NCBI GenBank assembly: GCA_016793415.1
Contig: JAEUMC010000913.1
Coordinates: forward strand, 1 to 6,628
From: Devosia sp.
Lineage (GTDB): Bacteria; Pseudomonadota; Alphaproteobacteria; Rhizobiales; Devosiaceae
Length of the DNA: 6,628 nt
Reading direction: 5' to 3'
Shown here: positions 1 to 6,286 of the stretch, in pieces
Layout of the letters: each line of letters opens with the position of its first letter
Numbering within the stretch: the stretch's first letter is position 1
Translations under genes and position numbers: made by a program
Notes under the pieces: model-generated
The model's input: the letters and a program-made list of their open reading frames with translations, nothing else
Databases searched by the model: none
What the model was told of the DNA's origin: nothing

Positions 1-52
1 GGAACTCAGTGGGATGTTTCAGCGCCAGCGGGTGCCGATAGCTCGCACTAGG

Positions 53-70
53 TTCCCGCCTTCGCGGGAA
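53..70. repeat. REP-like GC hairpin
   Basis: The arms TTCCCGC (53-59) and GCGGGAA (64-70) are perfect reverse complements around a CTTC loop, and TGAC follows. This 'TTCCCGC...GCGGGAATGAC' form is a familiar dispersed intergenic palindrome in GC-rich proteobacterial genomes. Only one copy lies in this window, so its repeat status is inferred from resemblance. It begins just after a possible stop codon at 49-51, so it could also terminate an incoming plus-strand gene, although no T-run follows it. Confidence 0.5.
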
Positions 71-125
71 TGACGCCGGTGTGTTGGCCCGCGTACAAGG
101 TTACGCGCGCTCCCCAAAGCCAAGC

Positions 126-151
126 GGGGCCGGTCCTTTCGGACCAGCCCC
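126..151 (-). terminator. Probable terminator hairpin of the phytase-like gene
   Basis: The arms GGGGC/GCCCC and GGTCC/GGACC pair, with one C-A mismatch between the two blocks, giving an 11-position stem with a 4-base loop. Read on the minus strand the loop is GAAA, a stable GNRA tetraloop closed by C-G. The hairpin lies 25 bases past the stop of the leftward phytase-like gene. The tract after it on the minus strand is only weakly T-rich (GCTTGGCTTTGG), so intrinsic termination may be inefficient; it could instead stabilise the mRNA 3' end. Confidence 0.5.
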
Positions 152-176
152 TGCCAGGCAACAGGAAACCGTTCGG

Positions 177-2336
177 TTACCGGATCGTGCCGACCGACCA
201 GAAGAAGGTCTCGCCCGAGCTATCGGCGACGCCGTCATTGTCGGTGATCACGTAGCCGGTGCCGTCGGCGCCGATGGCGAAGCTCTCGACCTTGTCGACG
301 ACATAGCCGTTGTTGGCGGCGAGGTCCGGAATGAAGTCGCGAACCTCCTCCTTGGTCACCACCGGCAGCTCGCCGCCGATTTCGGCGCCGACCAGCGCTG
401 CGACCGGCACCCGGTAGAGCTTCTTCAGCGCCGCCTTCAGCGCGATCTGGTTGTCGCGTTCGACGATGTAGACATAGTCGCCATGCGCGGTGATCTCGGA
501 GAGACCGTTCCAGGCGCCGTCGGCCGCGGCTTCCAGCGGGTAACGCACCGCCGACCAGGTCTTCTCCTTGGTATTGTAGCCCAGGAGCTTCACCTGGCCC
601 TTCGGATCGTCCTTCCACTCGCGCTGGATCGCCACCCACAGGGTGTCGCCAACCTTGGTGACGCCTTCGGCGCCGTAGCGGATCTCGTTAGGCAGCAGCG
701 CTTCGGGGAATGCCACCTCCTCGGTGATCTTGCCGTCGGCATCGACGCGGTACAGCGCATGCGGGGTCAGCTTGTCGCTGCGGCCTTCCGAGGCCACCCA
801 GAAGCCGCCTTCGCCATCGAGCGTGATCCCCTCGAGGTCGAGCTTCTGCGCGGCGTCGCCGCCACGGGTGACGATGGTCTTGTTGACGATCTTCGCCGGC
901 CTGGCCGTGGCGTCGATCTGGTAGATCGCCGGCTGGGCGCTGAGCACGCTGTCGCTGACCGCGTAGAGGATACCGGGCTTCTCGGCATCGCCCACTGCGC
1001 CCGAGATGGCGGCCCAGCCGATCGGCTTGCCGTCGGCATCGAGGTCGGAGATCAGCTGCGGGTAAGCCGCTTCGCCTTCGCCCAGTTCGTAGAGCATGAC
1101 ATGCGAGCCGGCGAGGCCATCAGCCCGCAGGTCCGTCTCGCTGGCGGTAACGAACAGGTTACGCGAGGGAATGGCGACCGAGCCCTCCGGCCCGATGCCC
1201 GAAGGCAGCGACTGCAGGTATTCGGGCTCGGCTCCGGTATCCGTGTACACCGCAACCAGCGAGGCGCGTTCCTGTGCGACGAACAGATACGGCGTATCGC
1301 CATAGGTGGCGGCTTCCAGCCCCTCGGGCTCGACGCCTTTCTTGTTGCGCGCATCCGGATAGTGGCCGAGGCGAGCGGCCTCGTATTCCATCGACGGGCC
1401 GCTCTCGTAGGCGACCGTGCCATCCTTGTTGAAGATGGTGAAGCTGCGCGAGCCGCCCTTCCAGTCGCCTTCATTGGCGACTACCAGACGGTTGTCGTCG
1501 AGCCACTTCACGGCGTCGGGCTCACGCGCCACATCTTCCAGCTTGCCGGTGAACTTGAGCGCACCGTCCTTCTTGGTGTCGACACCCTCGAGGCTGACGG
1601 TGCCGGCCGAGAAATGCGATTTCACCGCGCCGGTCTTGCCGTCGACGATCACGATCTCGTTGTTCTCCTGCAGCGTCACCGCCACCTCGTCGAGACCGTT
1701 GAAGGAGACGTACTCGACTTCCGGATCTTCCGGCGCGATGGCGGCAAGGCCGGTCAGCTCGACTTTCGCGAGGCTCTCGGGGTCGAGCGCACCGCCATTG
1801 ATCGACAGCAGCACCAGGTAGCCGCCCGGCGCCTGCGGGATGTCGCCATCGTTCAGGTCCTCGTCACGCTCGTTCTCGATGGCGATGGCAAGGATGGTGC
1901 CGGCGGCATTGTGGGCGATCGAGTCGGGCTGGCCGCCCAGTTCGACGGTACTCTCGATCGCCTTGCTGGCGAGGTCGACCACCACCAGCTTGCCCGACGG
2001 ATTAGCCTTGCTTTCGGACGTGTTGACCGCCGCATAGACCTTGCTGCCGACAATGGTCACCGAGGTCGGCTCGCCGTCGAGGGCGAGGAAGCCGGCGGCC
2101 TTCGGGGCCCTGGCGTCGGTGATATCGATGAAGCCGATGCCGCCGGCCGGGCTGTCGGAATAGACCAGGGTCAGGCCGTCTTCCGAGGCAGTGATGATTT
2201 CCGACGAGGTCGCTTCGGCCTTGGGGTTGTTCAGTTCCACCGGAAAGCTGGCGATGCGGTTGAACACCGGCGCGGCATAGGCCGAGGTGGCGAGAAGGCC
2301 GGCGGTGAGGCCGAGGAGGATGGATCTGAACTGCAT
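177..2336 (-). CDS. Secreted esterase/phytase-like family protein with N-terminal propeller region
   Basis: This 719-residue protein is predicted to be exported. Residues 1-21 form a Sec signal peptide: a basic start (MQFR), a hydrophobic core, and an AYA cleavage site before APVF. Residues of about 25-420 resemble the choice-of-anchor I/alkaline-phosphatase-like beta-propeller families. Landmarks there are ITASEDG (48-54), VANEGDW (286-292) and EPEGLEAA (336-343). Residues of about 430-715 match the 'esterase-like activity of phytase' family (PF13449-type). Landmarks there are DLEGITLDGEGGFWVASEG (500-518), AEGVTKVGDTLWVAIQ (556-571), GLSEIT (611-616) and an acidic DNDG near the C-terminus (699-702). 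The likely role is release of phosphate from organic phosphoesters in the periplasm or outside the cell, but the substrate cannot be read from sequence. The ATG start has AGGGG at 2346-2350, 9 bases away. A three-unit PHO box lies upstream, implying PhoB control. The fold and family are fairly sure; the enzymatic activity is inferred. Confidence 0.88.
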   Translation of the reverse strand: MQFRSILLGLTAGLLATSAYAAPVFNRIASFPVELNNPKAEATSSEIITASEDGLTLVYSDSPAGGIGFIDITDARAPKAAGFLALDGEPTSVTIVGSKVYAAVNTSESKANPSGKLVVVDLASKAIESTVELGGQPDSIAHNAAGTILAIAIENERDEDLNDGDIPQAPGGYLVLLSINGGALDPESLAKVELTGLAAIAPEDPEVEYVSFNGLDEVAVTLQENNEIVIVDGKTGAVKSHFSAGTVSLEGVDTKKDGALKFTGKLEDVAREPDAVKWLDDNRLVVANEGDWKGGSRSFTIFNKDGTVAYESGPSMEYEAARLGHYPDARNKKGVEPEGLEAATYGDTPYLFVAQERASLVAVYTDTGAEPEYLQSLPSGIGPEGSVAIPSRNLFVTASETDLRADGLAGSHVMLYELGEGEAAYPQLISDLDADGKPIGWAAISGAVGDAEKPGILYAVSDSVLSAQPAIYQIDATARPAKIVNKTIVTRGGDAAQKLDLEGITLDGEGGFWVASEGRSDKLTPHALYRVDADGKITEEVAFPEALLPNEIRYGAEGVTKVGDTLWVAIQREWKDDPKGQVKLLGYNTKEKTWSAVRYPLEAAADGAWNGLSEITAHGDYVYIVERDNQIALKAALKKLYRVPVAALVGAEIGGELPVVTKEEVRDFIPDLAANNGYVVDKVESFAIGADGTGYVITDNDGVADSSGETFFWSVGTIR

Positions 2337-2393
2337 TTGCTGGCGCCCCTGAAAATCGAGGGCTTCGGCTTAGGCACGCCGCACAACGGCCAC

Positions 2394-2422
2394 ATGACAC
2401 TGTGGTGACAGATCTGTGACAG
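2394..2422 (-). promoter_or_regulatory. PHO box (PhoB binding site), three half-sites
   Basis: On the minus strand there are three direct heptamers: CTGTCAC (2422-2416), CTGTCAC (2411-2405) and GTGTCAT (2400-2394). They are separated by 4-base spacers AGAT and CACA. The exact 11-bp period and the CTGTCAC/T core match the known PhoB binding consensus: heptamer, four A/T-rich bases, heptamer. The last unit ends 57 bases before the ATG of the phytase-like gene and could take the place of a -35 element. A -10 is not clear; CCTAAG at 2374-2369 is a weak candidate with a long 19-base spacer. Confidence 0.8.
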
Positions 2423-2434
2423 GCCCCCGCTGCA

Positions 2435-2463
2435 TATACATCAGGGCTTGCACTCCCTATATT
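2435..2463 (+). promoter_or_regulatory. Candidate sigma-70 promoter of uvrD
   Basis: TATATT at 2458-2463 is a good -10 candidate. TATACA at 2435-2440 matches 4 of 6 consensus -35 bases at a 17-base spacing. Transcription would start near 2469-2471, about 30 bases before the uvrD ATG. TTGCAC at 2448-2453 is an alternative -35, but it sits too close to TATATT and has no good -10 at 17 bases (GAGAAC there). Confidence 0.35.
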
Positions 2464-2500
2464 CGCCAATGAGAACGAAACAGGATTCGTCGTTTCCCTG

Positions 2501-4903
2501 ATGGCAGCAGAACCGCAGCGCCTCGACCGCCCGCAGGCGGGCTCGATCACCAGCCAGTTTGGCCGGGGAGCGGCTGCGCCTGACTACCTCAAAGGCCTCA
2601 ACGAAGAACAGCGCGACGCGGTGCTGACCACGGAGGGCCCGCTGCTGGTGCTCGCCGGCGCCGGCACCGGCAAGACCCGGGTGCTGACCACCCGCATCGC
2701 CCATATCCTCAACTCGAAGAAGGCCTGGCCGTCCGAGATCCTGTCGGTGACCTTCACCAACAAGGCCGCCCGCGAGATGAAGGAGCGCATCGGCGCGCTG
2801 GTCGGCGCGGGCGTCGAAGGCATGCCCTGGCTCGGCACCTTCCACTCGATCGGCGCGCGCCTGTTGCGCCGGCATGCCGAACTGGTGGGGCTGCGCTCGG
2901 ATTTCACCATTCTCGACACCGACGACCAGATCCGGCTGATCAAGCAGTTGCTCGAAGCTGCCAATATCGACGAGAAGCGCTGGCCGGCCCGGCAGTTCGC
3001 CGGGATGATGGACAACTGGAAGAACCGCGGCCAGCTGCCCGCCGACGTGTCAACGGCCGACCGCTCGGCCTTCGCCAATGGCCGGATCCCCGACCTCTAC
3101 CAGCAGTACCAGGATCGGCTGAAGACGCTGAACGCCACCGATTTCGGCGACCTGCTGCTGCTGTGCATCAAACTGTTCCGCGAGAACCCGGATGTGCTGG
3201 CCGAATATCACCGGCGCTTCAAATACATCCTCGTCGACGAGTACCAGGATTCGAACGTCGCCCAGTACCTCTGGCTGCGCCTGCTGGCCCAGGGCAAACC
3301 GGCTTCGGAGGCGAACCTCTGCGTCGTCGGCGACGACGACCAGTCGATCTATGGCTGGCGCGGCGCCGAGGTCGACAACATCCTGCGCTTCGAGAAGGAT
3401 TTCCCCGGCGCCAAGGTGATCCGGCTCGAGCGCAACTACCGCTCGACCAGCAATATCCTGAAGGCCGCCTCGCACCTCATCGCCAATAACGAGAGCCGGC
3501 TGGGAAAGACGCTGCAGACCGATGTCGGCGAGCCCGGCGAACTGGTGATGGTCACCTCCGTCTGGGATTCCGACGAGGAGGCCCGGCAGGTCGGCGAGGA
3601 GATCGAGCAGTTCCAGCGCCAGGGCGAGGCGTTGAACTCGATGGCCATCCTGGTGCGCGCCTCGCACCAGATGCGCGCCTTCGAAGAGCGTTTCATCACC
3701 CTGGGGCTCAACTACCGCGTCATCGGCGGCCCGCGCTTTTACGAGCGCAAGGAAGTGCGCGATGCGCTGGCCTATCTCAGGCTGGTGTTCAACCCCAATG
3801 ACGACCTCGCCTTCGAGCGCATCGTCAATACGCCCAAGCGCGGGCTGGGCGATTCCACCCTGCAGATCCTCTACGATGCGGCGCGCCGCCAGGGCACTTC
3901 GCTCACCACCGCGGTGCGCACGCTGATCCAGACCGAAGAGCTGAAGCCCAAACAGCGCACCACCTTGCGCCAGCTGATGGAGCAGTTCGACGACTGGGGG
4001 CGGCGAGCCCAGGCCCTGCCCCCGGAAGATGCCGTCGAGGAAGAGGAACTGGCGCCCGGCATTATCCGCCGCCGCACCTCGCATGCCGACCTCGCCCGCC
4101 AGGTGCTGGACGAGTCCGGTTACACCGAGATGTGGCAGAACGACAAATCCGCCGAAGCGGAAGGCCGGCTCGAGAACTTGAAGGAACTGGTCAACTCCAT
4201 GGAGGAGTTCGACTCGCTGGGCGGCTTCCTCGAGCACGTCTCGCTGGTGATGGACCGCGATACCGGCGAGGCCGAAGACGCGGTGTCGATCATGACGCTC
4301 CACTCTGCCAAGGGCCTGGAGTTCGAAACGGTATTTCTCCCCGGCTGGGAGGAAGGTCTGTTCCCCAGCCAACGCACCCTCGACGAGCTCGGCCGGGCCG
4401 GGCTCGAGGAAGAGCGGCGGCTGGCCTATGTCGGCCTGACCCGCGCCAGGAAGCGGCTGCGCGTCTCGGTGGCACAGAACCGGCTGACGCACGGGCTCTG
4501 GCAATCAGCGATCCCGTCCCGTTTCCTCGATGAGCTGCCGGCGGCCGCGGTCGAGGTGAAGGACACCGGCTCGGCCTATGGCGGCTATGGCTATGGCGGC
4601 CGCACGTCGGGACGCTTCGATACCCGCGATCCGTTCGACTCGCTTTACGAGACGCCCGGCTGGCAGCGCGCCCGCGCCCAGGCCTCATCGCGTAAATCGG
4701 CCGGCCCGGTCACCATTGACGGCGACCTCGTCGCCCGTTCGGTCGACGATGGCCGCGGCTCGAAATACGCGGTCGGCGAGCGCGTCTTCCACCTGAAGTT
4801 CGGCTACGGCAGCATCGAGCAAATCGAAGGTAACAAGCTGACCATCGAGTTCGAGAAGGCCGGCCGCAAGAAGGTGCTCGAGAGCTTCGTGCAGAAGCCG
4901 TGA
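2501..4903 (+). CDS. uvrD: UvrD/PcrA-type ATP-dependent 3'-5' DNA helicase
   Basis: This 800-residue superfamily 1A helicase unwinds DNA in nucleotide excision and mismatch repair, and displaces bound proteins or RNA polymerase in the cytoplasm. All family motifs are present and intact: Q motif LNEEQRDAV (33-41), Walker A GAGTGKT (53-59), Ia TFTNKAAREM (84-93), LGTFHS (111-116), Walker B VDEYQD (245-250), III GDDDQSIYGWRGA (277-289), IV LERNYRST (309-316), V MTLHSAKGLEF (598-608) and VI EERRLAYVGLTRAR (637-650). A glycine/tyrosine-rich linker (SAYGGYGYGG, 691-700, from an imperfect ctatggcgg repeat at 4576-4599) leads to a C-terminal Tudor-like region (756-798, with FGYG). In PcrA/UvrD that region contacts RNA polymerase. 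At 800 residues it is longer than the 720 of E. coli UvrD, with a roughly 30-residue N-terminal extension. ATG 2501 is the only ATG before the Q motif but has no Shine-Dalgarno sequence; a mini-ORF stop overlaps it. No LexA box is seen. Confidence 0.96.
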   Translation: MAAEPQRLDRPQAGSITSQFGRGAAAPDYLKGLNEEQRDAVLTTEGPLLVLAGAGTGKTRVLTTRIAHILNSKKAWPSEILSVTFTNKAAREMKERIGALVGAGVEGMPWLGTFHSIGARLLRRHAELVGLRSDFTILDTDDQIRLIKQLLEAANIDEKRWPARQFAGMMDNWKNRGQLPADVSTADRSAFANGRIPDLYQQYQDRLKTLNATDFGDLLLLCIKLFRENPDVLAEYHRRFKYILVDEYQDSNVAQYLWLRLLAQGKPASEANLCVVGDDDQSIYGWRGAEVDNILRFEKDFPGAKVIRLERNYRSTSNILKAASHLIANNESRLGKTLQTDVGEPGELVMVTSVWDSDEEARQVGEEIEQFQRQGEALNSMAILVRASHQMRAFEERFITLGLNYRVIGGPRFYERKEVRDALAYLRLVFNPNDDLAFERIVNTPKRGLGDSTLQILYDAARRQGTSLTTAVRTLIQTEELKPKQRTTLRQLMEQFDDWGRRAQALPPEDAVEEEELAPGIIRRRTSHADLARQVLDESGYTEMWQNDKSAEAEGRLENLKELVNSMEEFDSLGGFLEHVSLVMDRDTGEAEDAVSIMTLHSAKGLEFETVFLPGWEEGLFPSQRTLDELGRAGLEEERRLAYVGLTRARKRLRVSVAQNRLTHGLWQSAIPSRFLDELPAAAVEVKDTGSAYGGYGYGGRTSGRFDTRDPFDSLYETPGWQRARAQASSRKSAGPVTIDGDLVARSVDDGRGSKYAVGERVFHLKFGYGSIEQIEGNKLTIEFEKAGRKKVLESFVQKP

Positions 4904-5358
4904 GCACCGGGCACGCTGCCTACAGCTACCGGCACGACAAAGGCGTCGCCACGTTCGCAGACGATCATCCGGTGATGATCTACGATGGCTATTGCGGGCT
5001 CTGTTCCAGCGCCGTGCAGTTCGTGCTGCGCCACGATCGTCGGCGTGTGTTTCGCTTCGTCGCCGCGCAAAGCGAACTGGGGACCTCGATCTACCGGCAC
5101 TATGGCCTCGATCCGCGGAACTATGAGACCTTCATCGTCCTCGCCGACGGCCTGCCGTTCTTTGCATCCGATGCGGTGATCGAGATCGGGCGACGACTTG
5201 GCTTGCCGTGGTCGGTGGGCACGACGGCCGGCGCCCTGCCCCGCTCCGTTCGCGATGGCCTGTATTTCTGGGTGGCCCGCCACCGCATGAGGTTTTTCGG
5301 CCGGCGCGACAGCTGCCACCTGCCCGCGCCGGACGAACGGGACCGCTTCCTCGCCTAG
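4900..5358 (+). CDS. DCC-family (DUF393) thiol-disulfide oxidoreductase-like protein
   Basis: This 152-residue protein has the DCC/DUF393 pattern: YDGYCGLC (28-35) with a CxxC pair at C32 and C35, then VQFVLRHDRRRVFRFVAAQS (39-58). Near the C-terminus are YFWVARHRMRFFGRRDSC (122-139) and LPAP (141-144). The family is thioredoxin-like and named for its conserved D-x-x-C-x-x-C region; a thiol-redox role is predicted, but physiological substrates are largely unknown. There is no signal peptide or membrane segment, so it is probably cytoplasmic. The GTG start sits in the GTGA that overlaps the uvrD stop by 4 bases, which suggests translational coupling. The first roughly 24 residues are not conserved-looking. 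An internal start at ATG 4975 (MIYDGYCG) is possible, but the GTGA overlap favours GTG 4900. Confidence 0.87.
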   Translation: MSTGHAAYSYRHDKGVATFADDHPVMIYDGYCGLCSSAVQFVLRHDRRRVFRFVAAQSELGTSIYRHYGLDPRNYETFIVLADGLPFFASDAVIEIGRRLGLPWSVGTTAGALPRSVRDGLYFWVARHRMRFFGRRDSCHLPAPDERDRFLA

Positions 5359-5400
5359 CCGTGCAGGCAGAAGGCGGATAAGCATGAGACGAGCTTCGCC

Positions 5401-5406
5401 AAGGGG
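5401..5406 (+). promoter_or_regulatory. Ribosome binding site fixing the start at 5414
   Basis: AAGGGG lies 7 bases before ATG 5414. This supports 5414 over the second in-frame ATG at 5432, which has no comparable site. Confidence 0.6.
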
Positions 5407-5413
5407 ATAGACG

Positions 5414-5872
5414 ATGCCGTGGGCCGGTCCGATGAAAACCAGCACATCGAGCCGCCTCAGTACGGTCATCCTCGTCGTCGCCGGGCTCGCAATCGCCGGC
5501 CTGGTCTGGGCAGCAATCAGCCTGTTCTCCTCGATGGATCAGCACATCGCCCAGTCCCGTGCCGCAGCCGACAAAGTTGTGGCAGCGGTATCGGCGGATT
5601 GGGGCCGGACAACCTTCGACCCGCTGGCGACAGCCGAGTTCGTCGCCGCCCACGCCAAGGGGCAATATGACAGCGCCCGCTATCTGCAACTGCTGGGCGC
5701 GATGCAATCCAGCCGGGCCTGCGTGGTCGAGGGCCTGCAGATCGAGAATTGGAGCGGCTGGAGCCGGTGGAAGTGCCCAGCCGTGTTCCAGAGCGGCGAG
5801 GCCAGCCTGGTCATCACCTTGACGCTCGGCAGCGGCCAGTGGCGGCTTTCAGACTTCGCGGTTCAGCTCTGA
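5414..5872 (+). CDS. Single-pass membrane protein, function unknown
   Basis: I do not recognise this 152-residue protein. It has a short basic N-terminus (MKTSTSSR at 7-14), one hydrophobic helix at about 16-38, and then a probable periplasmic domain of about 110 residues. The hydrophobic stretch has no clear signal peptidase site, so it is probably an anchor. The domain starts with a helical segment (MDQHIAQSRAAADKVVAAV, 41-59), has two cysteines (C103, C121) that could form a disulfide, and ends with alternating hydrophobic strands (SLVITLTL, WRLSDFAVQL). The helix-then-strands order with a terminal 'W-R-L-x-x-F' strand recalls small cystatin/NTF2-like domains, but this is only an impression. 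It begins 55 bases after the DCC gene and may share its transcript. Confidence 0.75.
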   Translation: MPWAGPMKTSTSSRLSTVILVVAGLAIAGLVWAAISLFSSMDQHIAQSRAAADKVVAAVSADWGRTTFDPLATAEFVAAHAKGQYDSARYLQLLGAMQSSRACVVEGLQIENWSGWSRWKCPAVFQSGEASLVITLTLGSGQWRLSDFAVQL

Positions 5873-5914
5873 ACGGGGTCGGCGCCAGGGCGGTTCAGCG
5901 CGAACGCGATTTTT

Positions 5915-5920
5915 GGAGGG
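5915..5920 (+). promoter_or_regulatory. Ribosome binding site choosing a TTG start at 5928
   Basis: GGAGGG lies 7 bases before TTG 5928. The upstream in-frame TTG at 5913 overlaps this site and has no ribosome binding site of its own, so 5928 is the better start of the downstream gene. Confidence 0.65.
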
Positions 5921-5927
5921 CGAGCTT

Positions 5928-6254
5928 TTGAGTGCAGAAGGACCACCGCCCGCTGACGGCAATAACTGGGCCCGGGCGGCATCGAAGCCGCCGTCAAGGG
6001 GGCTCGTCATAAAGGTGCTTGCTGTCGGAGCGGCGATCGCGGTCGGGCTCCTCGGTTGGAGCGGTTGGTACGTGTTTGACCACTTGAATCGCACAGTCCA
6101 CGAGATGGATGCGCTAACCGCTGCCTCCAATATCGACACACGTTGCGACGCCGGCGAGACTCCAACCAAGCCAGGCGAACCCATGTCGGAAGGCAAATGC
6201 ATTCCCGACGAGTTCCGCATTGTCGTTACCTATGGCGCCGCCGAGGGAAAATGA
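5928..6254 (+). CDS. Small single-pass membrane protein, function unknown
   Basis: I do not recognise this protein of 108 residues as called from TTG 5928 (113 if TTG 5913 were used). It has a proline-rich cytoplasmic-side N-terminus (about 1-25) and one strongly hydrophobic helix at about 26-50 (LAVGAAIAVGLLGWSGWYVF). A short polar tail of about 58 residues follows, with two cysteines, C73 and C91, in a Gly/Pro-rich loop (CDAGETPTKPGEP), ending in a strand-like segment (FRIVVTYG). Its architecture parallels the gene upstream: one anchor, then an exported tail holding a cysteine pair. It lies 55 bases after that gene, so the two may be co-transcribed. The composition and G/C-rich third positions look native. 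The membrane prediction is solid; any role is unknown. Confidence 0.65.
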   Translation: MSAEGPPPADGNNWARAASKPPSRGLVIKVLAVGAAIAVGLLGWSGWYVFDHLNRTVHEMDALTAASNIDTRCDAGETPTKPGEPMSEGKCIPDEFRIVVTYGAAEGK

Positions 6255-6286
6255 AACGGCCTGAACCTCATCGCGGCGCGCATCGC

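Larger units (their letters stand above)
1..176. other. Intergenic segment with two hairpins
   Basis: This is non-coding sequence downstream of the phytase-like gene, and no complete gene is supported in it. On the plus strand one frame is open from base 1 to a TAG at 49-51 (about 16 codons). It could be the tail of a gene entering from the left, but nothing in it is recognisable. The segment holds a REP-like hairpin (53-70) and a terminator-like hairpin (126-151), listed separately. Confidence 0.5.

Noticed and set aside
1..51. C-terminal tail of a plus-strand gene entering from the left
   Set aside because: Only about 16 codons are open before TAG, with no recognisable motif; it could equally be non-coding.
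81..2408. A 775-codon open frame antisense to the phytase-like gene
   Set aside because: The opposite strand has a signal peptide, known family motifs, a ribosome binding site and a PHO box. Long antisense frames are expected from G/C-rich third positions, and this translation matches no family I know.
2408..2417. Palindrome ACAGATCTGT as a separate operator
   Set aside because: It arises from the junction of two PHO-box heptamers and the AGAT spacer; the 11-bp direct repeats explain it better.
2472..2487. Possible LexA (SOS) box upstream of uvrD
   Set aside because: GAAC at 2473-2476 is followed after 7 bases by a sequence that does not match GTTC, so the alphaproteobacterial GAAC-N7-GTTC pattern is not met.
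3050..4504. A 484-codon open frame antisense to uvrD
   Set aside because: It lies wholly within the helicase gene, whose motifs are all intact, and it has low-complexity Gln/Leu/Val/Gly-rich content typical of shadow frames.
4576..4599. Tandem repeat as a mobile or regulatory element
   Set aside because: It is an in-frame imperfect repeat coding for the Gly/Tyr-rich linker of the helicase.
5891..5914. Intrinsic terminator before the TTG-start gene
   Set aside because: The TTTTT run follows GC-rich sequence, but the only stems available are 4 bp, and the run merges directly into the ribosome binding site.
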